A stretch of 64,000 nt of DNA, taken from NCBI GenBank assembly GCA_016713645.1, contig JADJOU010000015.1, forward strand, positions 1 through 64,000. Direction: 5' to 3'. Source of the DNA: Bacteroidota bacterium. GTDB lineage: Bacteria; Bacteroidota; Bacteroidia; Chitinophagales; JADJOU01. Below are positions 1 to 10,209 of the stretch, in pieces. The position numbers were made by a program, and so were the translations under genes. The notes below the pieces were generated by a model. It did not search any database. It was not told the DNA's origin and saw only the letters and a program-made list of their open reading frames with translations. The stretch's first letter is position 1. Every line of letters starts with the position of its first letter.

Positions 1-1
1 C

Positions 2-277
2 AATTTAGATGTCATCAAAGTGGCGGACTATGTCATCGATATGGGTCCTGAGGGCGGACATCGAGGCGGTTTAGTCGTTGCGAAGGGCAGCCCCGAGGAT
101 ATTGTCAAATCAAAAGAGAGTATTACAGGGAAATATTTGAAGGAGGAATTGAACAGAAGAAGTAAAATAATGCATTGGCTATTATGCTTTTATTCTCATC
201 CAACCTTTAAAAAGACTTTATCAAAGCAAACTAAACTATATTTCCTCAATAGTTTAGTTTTTAAAATTATAAAATAA
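2..277 (+). CDS. uvrA: UvrA excinuclease subunit A, C-terminal end (partial)
   Basis: The reading frame is open from base 2 and enters from the left edge. The visible piece begins with the UvrA C-terminal signature: a VADYVIDMGPEGG stretch followed by VVAKGSPEDI and ITGKYL, the end of the second ATPase domain. UvrA is the ATP-dependent damage sensor of UvrABC nucleotide excision repair. Most UvrA proteins stop within a few residues of GKYL. Here the frame runs on for about 40 residues of low-complexity, lysine-rich sequence. In the neighbouring frame a TAA lies just after the conserved end (near 180), so a one-base indel around 165-175 may have added the tail. Identity is firm; the exact stop is not. 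Confidence 0.85.
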   Translation, partial: NLDVIKVADYVIDMGPEGGHRGGLVVAKGSPEDIVKSKESITGKYLKEELNRRSKIMHWLLCFYSHPTFKKTLSKQTKLYFLNSLVFKIIK

Positions 278-369
278 ATTTGTATATTTTAAATTAATCT
301 CCTATCTTTATTTTATCATTCCGTTGATAATATGAAAAGAGATGAAAAATATATATTAAACAACTGCCA

Positions 370-418
370 ACCAGCAACCAGCAACCAGCAACCAGCAACC
401 AGCAACCAGCAACCAGCA
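370..418. repeat. 7-bp tandem repeat, seven perfect copies
   Basis: The unit ACCAGCA is repeated seven times without error, flanked by a decayed partial copy (ACCAACC at 419-425). It lies in the spacer after uvrA. A 7-bp period would shift frame on each slippage, so it is unlikely to be coding. No function can be read from it. Confidence 0.9.
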
Positions 419-460
419 ACCAACCTTTAAATAAAGGCAATCAAGATATAAATTTATTTA

Positions 461-791
461 ATGCGCTTCAAAAGCGTGCGTATTACACTTATTATTTTTG
501 TACAAAAGGCTCGCATTTCCAGCGCGCTCAATTCAAACTGCCTTCCATATTTATCAAAAACTATTCCTTATTAGGAATAAAAGGAGCCAAGTTCTCCTGC
601 CCTGTCCTCCCAAAGCCGGGCATCAGAATAACTTGGTCTCCTTACCACCTGTGTATTATACAGGCTTCGTTTAGTTTTAACATTAAACGCGCTTTTGCAA
701 ACTACGCATTAATGCGAATCCCGCGAACAAAATCAACGCGGAGAACGGAGTGTATTGCTTCTAATGCCTCCTCATGCCTTTTCAATAAGGC
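461..791. other. hairpin-rich non-coding stretch, possible structured RNA or palindromic element
   Basis: No open frame of note is present, but inverted repeats follow one another: CGCTT/AAGCG (464-468/472-476), a 12-bp palindrome at 496-507, TATTCCT/AGGAATA (562-568/573-579), a 13-bp stem with one bulge (581-593 with 630-643) enclosing TGCCC/GGGCA (598-602/618-622), CCTGT/ACAGG (648-652/660-664), CGTTTA/TAAACG (668-673/684-689), a palindrome at 705-716, CCGCG/CGCGG (721-725/737-741) and GCCTT/AAGGC (776-780/787-791). The stems are read directly from the sequence. I found no tmRNA, RNase P, SRP or group II intron signature on either strand. It could be a structured RNA of unknown strand or a mosaic of REP-type palindromes. 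Confidence 0.45.
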
Positions 792-867
792 TATTATTTA
801 ACAATAAATCAAAATAAATGAAAAATTAGTATTTTATACCTTATTTTAGTATTCAACAATTTAAATA

Positions 868-2867
868 TGAATGCACAACTCACAAACCAACGAGTTCTCT
901 TTATCCAGCAACTGGTGGAGTTGGTTCAGTAGATTATGATATGCATAAGCAAATTAACTTATTAAATCCTTATAGCACAGGAGTAGGTCAAGGAATGGAA
1001 TTTGCTTGTAAGCAATGAAATTAAAAAAAAAAGTAAATCCCGATTCTGGAAAAATCGAGACTGAGGTTTCAAAAGGGATTTCGGAGTATAGAGGAGGCAG
1101 CACTATGCGGACCAACGGTGACTATTTTACGATGCGGAGGCAGAAATCTATTTGCTACAGATTGTGATGTGTCAAAATTCGGAGGAATTAATAATAAATT
1201 TATTATTTGTGGACACAGTGTTGATAGCAGTTGATCTAACAGATAAGATGTTTTTGTTAAGAATGGATAATACTTTAAAAGATAGATATCATACTGAATT
1301 GTCTCTTGGAATAAATGGTCATCTCATACTTATGCATTAGATGTTTTTGATAGAACTAAGGGTTTAAGCTCTCTCCCTGCGCTTAAGACAATGTATATTA
1401 TGTGGTGGGTTTTGTATCTGATACTGTGGCAAGTGCGGGTTGCAGTTGGCAAAACAAGCTTTTTGTCGCATTGTTTTTCACAGTATAATCTGAATTTATC
1501 TTGGGTGAAATATTTACCGGTAAATATTTCATTTGCATGTCTCTGAGTTTGATCTATTTCCCCCAATGTGGTAACAGAAATAAACTTATCAGAATGTAGA
1601 TAGAATTTTAGTCTTTGGTACTGTACTAGAGTTGATGATAACCTTATGGACCAGGGACGTTTTTGCTTCAAGGGTCGAGCCACTGTAGCCAATTTTTGTT
1701 TGGATTAGAATAACCTTGGCACAGAAGTTACGTTCCACGCCTTTGCATTTGACCAATAATAGCGGAAGTGCAGGAATAATGATAAATCAGTTGCATGCCG
1801 ATGCGGTTTACTTAAATACTACCGATAATTCTGTATTGGCTATTGCAAAGGGAAATTAAGGAATGGAGTGACCATGAAAGACTCGATTTACAACGCCTTT
1901 CAGATTAGTCAAGGAAATACGGCTGGTTTTATTTCAATGAATCAACAATGTTCCACTATGATCCACATGGGTTTAAAAAAATTTTTAAAAAGATGCAACT
2001 GATACGCTCAGCATCATAGGACTATTCAAAAGAAATTGCAGGAGGAATATTCCCACGAAGTTTTACAAATGAATTTTCTAAATCTGCATTTGCATCTACA
2101 ATCTTCTACTTACCCTCCTTGTCTATCATGTATCTAGCTAAGCTCAAACGGCTTCACGGATTTAATAGATATTTTGATTATAACAACCAACTCTACCAGT
2201 CCATCCATTTCACCGCAAGCCTTTGTTCCCAATATTGGTTTTGGTCTTATACTAGCAATTGCTTAATGTTTGCATCTAATACACCTCATTTTATATTGCC
2301 TGGGTTCAAACATTGATGGGTATCCCAATGTTTTGTATAATATTTACCCATTTCAAAATAATACGACGAATTGTTTTGGAAATAGCAATTATACGATTGA
2401 TACTGCGACTAATCCAATAAATAATACTAGTTAAATTCCAATTCTTGATACTTTAACTAATACAAATAGTATTGAAAATGATAGTTCAAGAATTGTTGTT
2501 GATGTTGAAGATCAAAATTGTGCTGGAAACTCATTCAAAACAAAATGGTATAGCAATCAAAACAAATTTGACAGCAGAGGTATTCCCAAACCCGGTTCAT
2601 ACAATACTGAAAATCAAGTCAGAGAATTTAGAGAGAATACAAAGACTTGAGTTAATTTCAATCGAAGGAAGAAAAAGAAATTATCCGATTATACAGGATG
2701 GCGATAAAATCGCTGTTGATTTGACCAATTTAATATCAGGCATTTACACACTGGTGTTTATTGATAGAGAAAATCAAATTATATCTCGTACTAAATTAAT
2801 AAAGAATAATTTAGAAAATCATATTTACTCTGTTGTTTTCAGCAGAGTAACATTAATTCGTGAATGA
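868..2867 (+). pseudogene. decayed T9SS cargo gene
   Basis: Short coding-looking fragments follow one another on the plus strand in changing frames: a Gly/Tyr/Asn-rich piece near 880-1018 (PATGGVGSVDYD), NNKFIICGHSVD near 1185-1225, YYVVGFVSDTVASAGCSW near 1390-1450, and pieces near 1765-1975. They end in an intact T9SS type A sorting domain (2570-2810; VFPNPVHTILKI, later LISGIYTLVF). The fragments look like one secreted protein of about 650 residues, perhaps a propeller, broken by a frameshift or stop roughly every 100-150 bases. That is far denser than elsewhere in the window, so I call it a pseudogene rather than sequencing error. Its last codon overlaps the start of the downstream adhesin. 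Confidence 0.6.
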
Positions 2868-5800
2868 TGAAGAGAATTCACTTTGTTTCTTTTATTAGTT
2901 CTAGCCCAAAGTGTTTTTGCTATATATCAAGGCTCTTGTGAACTAAATTATTTTTGCATTGATTCCGCCAATAGAATTTATAAAGTGAAGTTGACTCAAT
3001 TCTTTGATTGCTTGACTGGAGGTTCTAATCAAGCCTTTCCATTTCCTTATAAGATGCATGTAAAATCTTTAAATGGTTGTTTTGCATTTAATGGAGATTC
3101 AGTTCGCGTTTTAAATCTTAAAACAATTAACCCATATAATCCATTTTATTCTCTCAAGTTTGTCCAGGGTCAATCCCAGCATGTTCCGCTGGCAATGTTA
3201 ATTTTGGATTTTTAAAAGTTATTTATGAAGGTTATATTCAATTGCCTATGTCTTGTAATGAATATGAATTTATTGCTTATGAAGATTTGGAACCTTTAAC
3301 TAATTGGATGGCTAATATCCTATGGTTACCAAATTCTACAGGAAGGAATTATATTAACGCATATTTGAATCTTAATTTTTCACAGCAAAATACGAATGCC
3401 AATACAAACAAACATAATTTATTGCCATTGTTTTGTAAAAATACTTTGGTAAAATATAGTTTTAATACAACGGATGAAGATCTTGATTCAATAACTTATT
3501 CTTTATATAATCTTAGGTTTCCATCTAGTTGGTTAAATATTAATGGTTGTCCTTCGTGTATACTTTTCCCTAAGACCTATTCAAACTATATTTATACGTC
3601 TCCATTGTCCTATCAGCATCCTACATTTGATTGTGGATTTAAATTTAACACAATGACTGGTGAATATAAATTCAGAGCTGATTCAATTTATAAAAAATTA
3701 CGAATGGAACTTTTATATATGATATAACTGCGATGGCGATTGTGCAAATCAATGAGTACAGGACTGGTCAATTAATTGGAACTTCTCAACGCATCGCCTT
3801 ATTTAATGTAAAGAAAGTCCTAACTGCGGCGAACTCTTTAGATTCTGCCTTTTCCCCTTCATGTAAATTGATTCAATCTCATGCTCAGGTCAAGGATAGT
3901 TTTGGCTGTTATAATGATACCTATATCGCCACGAAGCTGGTGTTCTGCGAGAATGCGCCTATTGAGATCAATTTCAAGGTGAAGAATTTGCAGAAAAAAG
4001 TGGTTAAAATTGAAAACTATTCTGGCCAAGGCATCTTATCTGATAGAGATACGACGGTGCGCGATTCGATGCGGGATTTTCGCATTAGTTGGGTTAATCC
4101 CAAGGCAGGCAATCACTTTAGTGCCATTGAGTTCAACCACTGTCCCGATACGGGCATTTACAATAATAAATACTCCAATTATATCACCGTGCCTTTTAAG
4201 GTCATCCGCACACCACGCCCATCGAAGGATACGATATTCTATTGCGCTAAGGGCGGCTCGAGGGAGATAAGAATCAATAAACTCGATTCGGGAGTCACAT
4301 TTGATTGGAGCCACCGCAACGGGTTTACATCTAGCAATGCAGATTCGAGCATTGTCAAAATTGCATTGACGCATGATACGACATACTACATTCATTATAC
4401 CTATTTCCGGGGTGTCACTTGCCCCACTTGCAATATGGTCGATACCATCGTATTGAAATATGTCCCAGATTTCAACCATACAATTAGTCCAATCAATCCA
4501 AAAGTATGCATCAATACGGGTGCTGTGATCAATATCAATGCCGATAGTATTTTCAAACCCTATACATATACTTGGTCGCCGATCAAGCAATTGTTCAATC
4601 CGATGACAGGCGCAAAACACGATTCTGCGAGTAGTATTACGGCATCGACTATTCAAATCAAACCCTTCCAAAACAGCACTTATTTTGTAGACATCACCGC
4701 TAAAAATGGCTGCACAGTGCGAGACTCTGTAAATATCCAAGTGGTGGATTCCGTGCCCAATATTGGTGCTTATGCCCCAAAATCAGCTTGGTGTAATTGC
4801 GATACAGCAAAAATATATGCCTTGAGCAATCAGTATGCAAGCTGCGGAGTGCAAACCTATCCCAATAATAATCCAGTGATTACTGTTCCCTTATCTGTGA
4901 GCACAACATCATTCCCAACCAAACCCATGACAGATTATCCAAGTGTATTTGGAGCGAGTCAAGGCAAGAATGCTAAGCATAGAATTCTCATAAAGAATAG
5001 TGAATTAAAAGCATTAGGTATTCAAGGGAAAAACCTGCGCTCATTCTCACTATTCACCGATACAGTGAATGAGAATAAATACAAAAAGGTGCGTATTTCG
5101 ATGGCCTGCAGCCAAGCAGATACCTTAGCCGCCAATATCAATCCTATTCAAGTCTTCTATCGAGATAGTTTGATTTTATTGTCGAATGTGGAATACAAAT
5201 TTAACTTAGATGATTATGGATATAATTTATCGTATGATGACCATTTATTCATCGATTTCTGTTTTGAAAATGATACTACTGCACTAGAAAATGCGCAGTT
5301 TAAAACAGAGAATACCCCATTTAATTCCGTAGCATATATGGCATCGAATGCGAGTATTTGCAGCCAAAATAGTTTTTCAGGCTATAGCAATATTAGACCT
5401 GTCATACACTTTGGCATCCGCCAACCAAAAATTGTCAATCCAATCAGTATCAATTGGAGTCCCAATATTGGATTGAGTAATAATTCCATTGCAAACCCGA
5501 TCGTGAATCGATGTGCTTCTATACAATATACCCTAACTGCGACAAATGGCATTTGTCAATCTAGTGACACCATCAAAATCAATATAGATACGATATCCTT
5601 TTTTTACAAGCAAGAGCCGACATTTATCTGTTCGAGCCTGCCTGTTGAACTCTATGCAATATATAATGCCAATCCGCTTCCATTCAAAACAACTAATTTC
5701 CAATGGACGAGTATTCCAACAGATACAAGTTTGAAATTCCCCAATCAAATAAATCAAGTGGTTCGCCCAACCCAAACCACCACCTATATCCTCAAAATGT

Positions 5801-8709
5801 CTGGCGGTGCCTGCGATAAATACGATACAGTAAAAATCACCAGGGGCGCACCGCTGAATCTGAGTATGAGCAAGAAAGACCCGACCTGCAGTGGCGCCAA
5901 CGGAAGGGCCGTGGTCAAAGCCAATAATGGAAATGGACCATTTACCTATTCTTGGAATCCGAGCAATCTCAATGATGATACAATAAAAAAATTAGTACCC
6001 GGCAAATATAAAGTGACCGTGCAAGCAGCAGATGGCTGTCTGGGCAATGATTCTATCACGCTGAATAATATCATTCAAACCCCGAGTCTCACCCTGACCA
6101 AGCAAAATGTGCGCTGCTTTAATGAAGCCAATGGAAGTGTGAAAGTCAAAGTCAATAGTGCAGAGACAGGTCCTTTCCAATATACTTGGATACCTGCAAA
6201 TGCAAATAAAGACAGTATATTCAATCTAACGGCGGGATGGTATAGCGTCACGCTGCTCGATACCCCTAGCAATTGCACGGCAATGGATAGTGTGCTCATC
6301 ACCCAACCGAACAAACTTTCCATAGATGTAGATAGTATAGATGTACTATGCTTTGGCAATAATACAGGAAGTCTGAATACAAAAACGACAGGCGGCACGC
6401 CGAACTATACCTATACTTGGAGCGATATAAGCATAGGCAATAATGCCAGTGCCAATAATAAAACAGCGGGGAATTATACCGTCACGGTAATCGATAGCAA
6501 GGGATGTAGAGACAGCAATACGACGAGTATCAATCAACCCATTAAATTGACAGGAAGCCTTGTCAACAAGGAAGATGTAAAATGCTATGGCGATAGCAAT
6601 GGAATAGCGCTCATCGATGTTGTTGGCGGTACTAAGCCCTACCAATACAATTGGGGGAACTAGCACCAATGAATCCGATAGCGCGGTGAATACCCTCAAA
6701 AAAGGGCTTCATCAAGTCATCATCACCGATAAGAATAGGTGCCTAGATACAGTTGAAAATATATCAATTGCGCAACCCGATACTATCCACATTCAAATCA
6801 ATGCCTATCCCGCTAAATACTTTGGACAGAATAATGGAAGTGCAAAAGCCAGCGTAACTGGCGGCAATGGAGGATATAGTTATAGTTGGAGTGAAGGAAC
6901 AAATACCGATAGCATAACCAATAAAACTGCGGGAATATATAGCCTCACGGTAAGTGATATAAAGGGGTGCAATAAACAAGCGAGCACAATCATCTATCAA
7001 AGTGATTCGCTTATGAGCAAAAACAATGAAGTGGATAGTGTGCGATGCGTGGGAGAACAAAACGGAAGGGCAATCGTGCATATTCTAGGCGGTAAAAGAC
7101 CTTATACTTTTGCATGGAATACAAGTCCTATTCAAACAGATAGCATCGCCATCAACCTAAGTGCAAACAATTATAGCGTGACGAGCACCGATGCCAATGG
7201 ATGTAAAAAAATAGATACCATCACTATCTCTGAACCAAGCAAATTGCAAATAGATTCTATCAATATCGATCCTATTGACTGCGAAAGTAGCAATGGAGGT
7301 AGAATAGAAATAAAAGCAAGTGGTGGCAATGCAGGAGTGCAGTATAGCATTGGACCGTTGTTTCAAAATAGTGCTATTTTCACTAACATCGATAGAGGAA
7401 TTTATACGGCAACAACAAGGGATTATAAAGGCTGTCAAGACACCAAAGTCTTCACCATCTTGCAAGGCAAACCCATCCAAATCAATTTCAAAACAATCGA
7501 TGCAGCATGTATCGGCATAGATAATGGCAGGGCATGGATAGAAAGCATCACGGGAGGTTTGTCGCCATTTACCATGGCATGGAGCAATGGACAAAATACA
7601 GATACGATTCAAAACATACAAGGTAAACAATGGATCAAAATTCAAATAGTGGATGCGCTCAATTGTCAGCGAACAGACTCCGTATACGTCGGCATTCAAT
7701 CGAATATCATCATTCAATCGACGATTAAAAATGTCACTTGCCATGGAGGAGGAGATGGAGAGATAGAAGTGAGGGCAAGTGGAGGAAAGTCTCCTATAGT
7801 TATCAATGGTTCAACAATACCCAAGATTCCATCATTAAAAACCTGAGCGCAGAAACTCAATATAGCCTCACGGTGCAAGATGCGCTTGGATGTGTTGATA
7901 CGATGAGCTTTAGCTTAAAACAACCTCAATCATTTAATTTTGATAGTATTTATTACCAAGCAGTCACCTGTCCGGATGCCAAAGATGGACTCATCGAAGT
8001 GACGGTAAAGGGAGGTTCGGTATCGAATGCCAAGCCTTATCAATTCTCGATGGATAGTGTGCAATGGCAGACCAATCGGATATTTAGAAAATTATCAGGT
8101 GGAGTTTATACGCTCTATGCTATGGATGGGAATGGCTGCAAGACCAAGACGACGGCCAAACTAGAAGAGCCACCGAGAATTACACTGACTGTTTTGCCGA
8201 AGGATACGATTATCAAAATAGGGTATCCCGTTCAATTGGAATCGCGAATTAACTCTAAAGATACCATCAAACAATATGCATTCAAGTACCAATGGATACC
8301 GATGGAAGGGCTGGAATGCAGTGATTGTGCGAGTCCTGTGAGCAAGCCGAATCAATCGACGACCTATACGCTGAAATTGGATTATAATGATGGATGTAAA
8401 TATGAGGGCAAAGCATTTATCGATATAAAAGATGGAATCTTTATTCCAACAGCGTTTTCACCCAATCAGCGAGATGCGATGGAGAATGAGACATTCAAAG
8501 TCTATGGGGAGAATATACAAAATACGCATATACAGATATACAATCGCTGGAATGAAAAAGTGTATGAGGAGTCGAGTGCAAAGGCAAATTGGAATGGTTA
8601 TTACCGCAGTGATTTAGCAGCACAAGGAGTATATTCTTATCATATCACAATCACATTTATTGGTGGCAAGGTGGTGGAGAAACATGGAGAGGTGATGTTG
8701 TTTCGGTAG
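2867..8709 (+). CDS. SprB-repeat surface adhesin with gliding-motility C-terminal domain (frameshifted)
   Basis: A signal peptide (MKRIH, then LFLLLVLAQSVFA after a shift) leads into a cysteine-containing N-terminal region with the same layout as the start of the giant adhesin at 30387, including EYRTGQLIGTSQR, which matches EYRNGVLVGESTR there. A long middle region follows, then about ten SprB-type modules (about 5850-8150) with the motif C-x-G-x-x-x-G, Y-x-x-x-W and Y-x-x-x-x-x-D-x-x-G-C. One module has Tyr where the first Cys is expected (near 6810). The last 90 residues (FIPTAFSPN, then VYNRW-like IYNRWNEKVYE and NWNGYY) are the gliding-motility-associated C-terminal domain, a type B T9SS signal. 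Frame breaks lie near 2890, 3178, 3695, 6651 (a G5 run) and 7792. SprB is the mobile gliding adhesin of flavobacteria; an adhesive role here is inferred. Confidence 0.85.
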
Positions 8710-8721
8710 GCCCCCTAACCC

Positions 8722-8736
8722 CCGAAGGGGGAATTG
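8722..8736. repeat. short repeat copy 1, CCGAAGGGGGAATTG
   Basis: This 15-mer follows directly after the adhesin stop and recurs at 8906-8921 with one extra G. Together with CCCCCTAACC just before it, it forms a C-run/G-run palindrome. It could act as a weak terminator or be a REP fragment. Confidence 0.6.
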
Positions 8737-8869
8737 CTGCCGCGTGTTTTTGCATCGTAAATTAATTAGTGTGTTTGGTTTGAACCACATAAGGAATGTA
8801 AGTGCACATAATGCATTTCGCTAGGGGAACATACATTTTCTTTCCTGGCATCGAATCCCAAGTTTTACT

Positions 8870-8921
8870 CCCTCTCCTTTGGAGAGGGTCGGGGAGAGGC
8901 TTATTCCGAAGGGGGGAATTG
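8870..8921. repeat. REP-like palindrome, copy 1
   Basis: CCCTCTCC at the left pairs with GGAGAGGG three bases later and again imperfectly with GGGGAGAGG. The element is followed by the second CCGAAGGGGGG-AATTG copy (8906-8921). An almost identical palindrome lies at 9151-9184, differing at only a few positions. No transposase is nearby. Confidence 0.65.
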
Positions 8922-8969
8922 TTTACTGGATTGGAAAAGTGCACTTATGTCCTTCCAAAATATTTTTTT

Positions 8970-9006
8970 GGCGCAAGCTTAGCGAAGCATGAGCGGCGCT
9001 TGTGCC
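8970..9006. repeat. inverted repeat hairpin
   Basis: GGCGCAAGC (8970-8978) can pair with GCTTGTGCC (8998-9006) with one G-U pair. The internal TTAGCG and GCGG parts recur in inverted orientation in the repeats at 9047 and 9103 (CCGCT-x-CGCTAA). It belongs to the same palindromic cluster. Confidence 0.6.
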
Positions 9007-9046
9007 TCATTAGAAAGGTCATGATTTATAATCTATTTGATGAGTT

Positions 9047-9128
9047 AAAAGTCACAAGCACCGCTCCGCTAATGCTTGCGCCAAACCAGTATTGATGAGG
9101 GAAAAAGTCACAAGCACCGCTGCGCTAA
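9047..9128. repeat. direct repeat pair, 26 bp, 56 bp apart
   Basis: The 26-mer starting AAAAGTCACAAGCACCGCT occurs at 9047-9072 and 9103-9128 with a single C/G difference. The first copy is followed by AATGCTTGCGCC, which is complementary to the hairpin at 8970. These look like degenerate copies of one short palindromic element. Confidence 0.65.
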
Positions 9129-9150
9129 GAGGCTTATCCCACAAATGCTA

Positions 9151-9250
9151 CCCCCTTTCCTTTGGAGAGGGTTGGGGAGAGGCTAGCCTGCGTGAGCGAT
9201 AGAAGCCGGCATGCAATAAGGCGAAGAGCGCGACCCGCAGGGACACGCCA
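9151..9250. repeat. REP-like palindrome copy 2 and adjoining hairpin
   Basis: 9151-9184 is the second copy of the CCTTTGGAGAGGG-type palindrome. It is followed by a further inverted-repeat element: GCGTG at 9190-9194 pairs with CACGC at 9244-9248, with CCC-GCA-GGG inside. There is no gene between 8710 and 9413, only these repeats. Confidence 0.5.
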
Positions 9251-9366
9251 TTAAAGAGATTAAATTGTCAATCACTTTAGCCGATGTTTATCGGTATTGT
9301 CCCCATTGACTGAAATAATTAAACAAGTTTTGAAGTACCATTGCTTTAAAACCAAATAAAAGAATG

Positions 9367-9396
9367 GTTGACTTAAGAAAAACAAATTTATCTTAG
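9367..9396 (+). promoter_or_regulatory. possible promoter for the 5'-nucleotidase-like gene
   Basis: gTTG at 9367-9370 and TATCTTAG at 9389-9396 roughly match the Bacteroidota -33 (TTTG) and -7 (TAnnTTTG) boxes, with about 18 bases between. The -7 match is imperfect. It lies 18 bases before the start codon. Confidence 0.3.
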
Positions 9397-9413
9397 ATTT
9401 CTATTTAGAAAAT

Positions 9414-10169
9414 ATGGTTAGGTTTATCATTGCACTTTTTTTGACTGCCTTTTTTTCGTGCCACCACCACTACGTCCCCCATCAATACAGCAATTCCAAT
9501 CAAAAAATTGAAAAGGTCACCTTAAGTGAATCCAATCAAATAAAAAATTTTATTGCGCCTTATAAATGGCGATTGGACTCAATCATGAATCAAACGATTG
9601 TTGAGGCGAGTGATGAATTCACAAAAAAGCCCGTCGAGAGTAGTTTGGGGAATTTGATGTGCGATGCCATGGTTTGGTATGCGCGCGAGCGAATGCAAAA
9701 GAAGGTGGATTTTTCAATCGTCAATTATGGAGGCATTCGCATTCAATCGATTCCGAAAGGTCCAGTAAGTTTGGGCAAGATCTACGAATTGATGCCGTTT
9801 GAAAATATGATGACATTTGCTTTTCTAAATGGAGAACAAGTCAATCAATTGATCCATAAAATGGCTGAATTCAATGGATGGCCTGTCTCAGCGGAATTGC
9901 ATTATTCAATCGATGAGCGAACCCAACCTATCGATATTTTGATTCAGAATCATCCCTTGAATCGCGATTCCAATTACGTGGTATTGTTGTCTGATTATTT
10001 GATGGATGGAGGAGATAAATTGGATTTCTTGAAAGAGGCAAAGCGCGAAGTGAGTGCGGTTTTAATTCGCGATGCGATTATCGAGTATTGTAAATACAAG
10101 AGAGCCAATAATCAATCTATTATTCCTATTATAGATGGAAGAGTTGCACTAAAGAAAAATGCCAAGTAA
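9414..10169 (+). CDS. 5'-nucleotidase C-terminal-domain lipoprotein
   Basis: This 251-residue protein matches the C-terminal, substrate-binding domain of the UshA-type 5'-nucleotidase/2',3'-cyclic phosphodiesterase family. Conserved points are SSLGNLMCDAM (about 78-88), NYGGIR (about 104-109), a LMPFENMM turn and the YVVLLSDYLMDGGD motif near 185-199. An N-terminal hydrophobic stretch ending in FFSC (Cys16) suggests a lipoprotein, although Phe at -2 is not a classical lipobox. The N-terminal metallophosphatase domain is missing. In many Bacteroidota the two domains are separate adjacent genes, but no such partner lies beside this one. Alone it would bind rather than hydrolyse nucleotides. The substrate is not predictable. 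Confidence 0.8.
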   Translation: MVRFIIALFLTAFFSCHHHYVPHQYSNSNQKIEKVTLSESNQIKNFIAPYKWRLDSIMNQTIVEASDEFTKKPVESSLGNLMCDAMVWYARERMQKKVDFSIVNYGGIRIQSIPKGPVSLGKIYELMPFENMMTFAFLNGEQVNQLIHKMAEFNGWPVSAELHYSIDERTQPIDILIQNHPLNRDSNYVVLLSDYLMDGGDKLDFLKEAKREVSAVLIRDAIIEYCKYKRANNQSIIPIIDGRVALKKNAK

Positions 10170-10190
10170 ATATTTACTTGGCATTTTTTA
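10155..10190. terminator. bidirectional intrinsic terminator
   Basis: There is a perfect 17-bp inverted repeat, 10155-10171 with 10172-10188, with A5 on the left and T6 on the right. It overlaps the last codons of the nucleotidase-like gene and can serve both it and the convergent lipoprotein gene. Confidence 0.85.
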
Positions 10191-10209
10191 GCTTGTTGTT
10201 CGTTTAATT

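Noticed and set aside
370..418. Possible CRISPR array.
   Set aside because: The unit is 7 bp with no spacers and no cas gene is present. The 918-bp repeats are likewise coding, not CRISPR.
461..791. tmRNA, RNase P, SRP RNA or group II intron.
   Set aside because: None of the conserved cores of these RNAs was seen on either strand, so I left the region unnamed.
1330..1692. A 120-residue minus-strand frame in the decayed region.
   Set aside because: The plus strand here carries secreted-protein fragments, while this frame has no signature and no start context.
4036..4740. A 234-residue open frame on the minus strand.
   Set aside because: It lies inside a well-supported adhesin frame on the plus strand and has no domain signature.
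8802..9095. A 97-residue frame across the REP-like cluster.
   Set aside because: It is built from palindromic repeats and shows no protein-like composition.
8707..9250. Insertion sequence.
   Set aside because: There is no transposase frame and no terminal inverted repeat pair with a target duplication.
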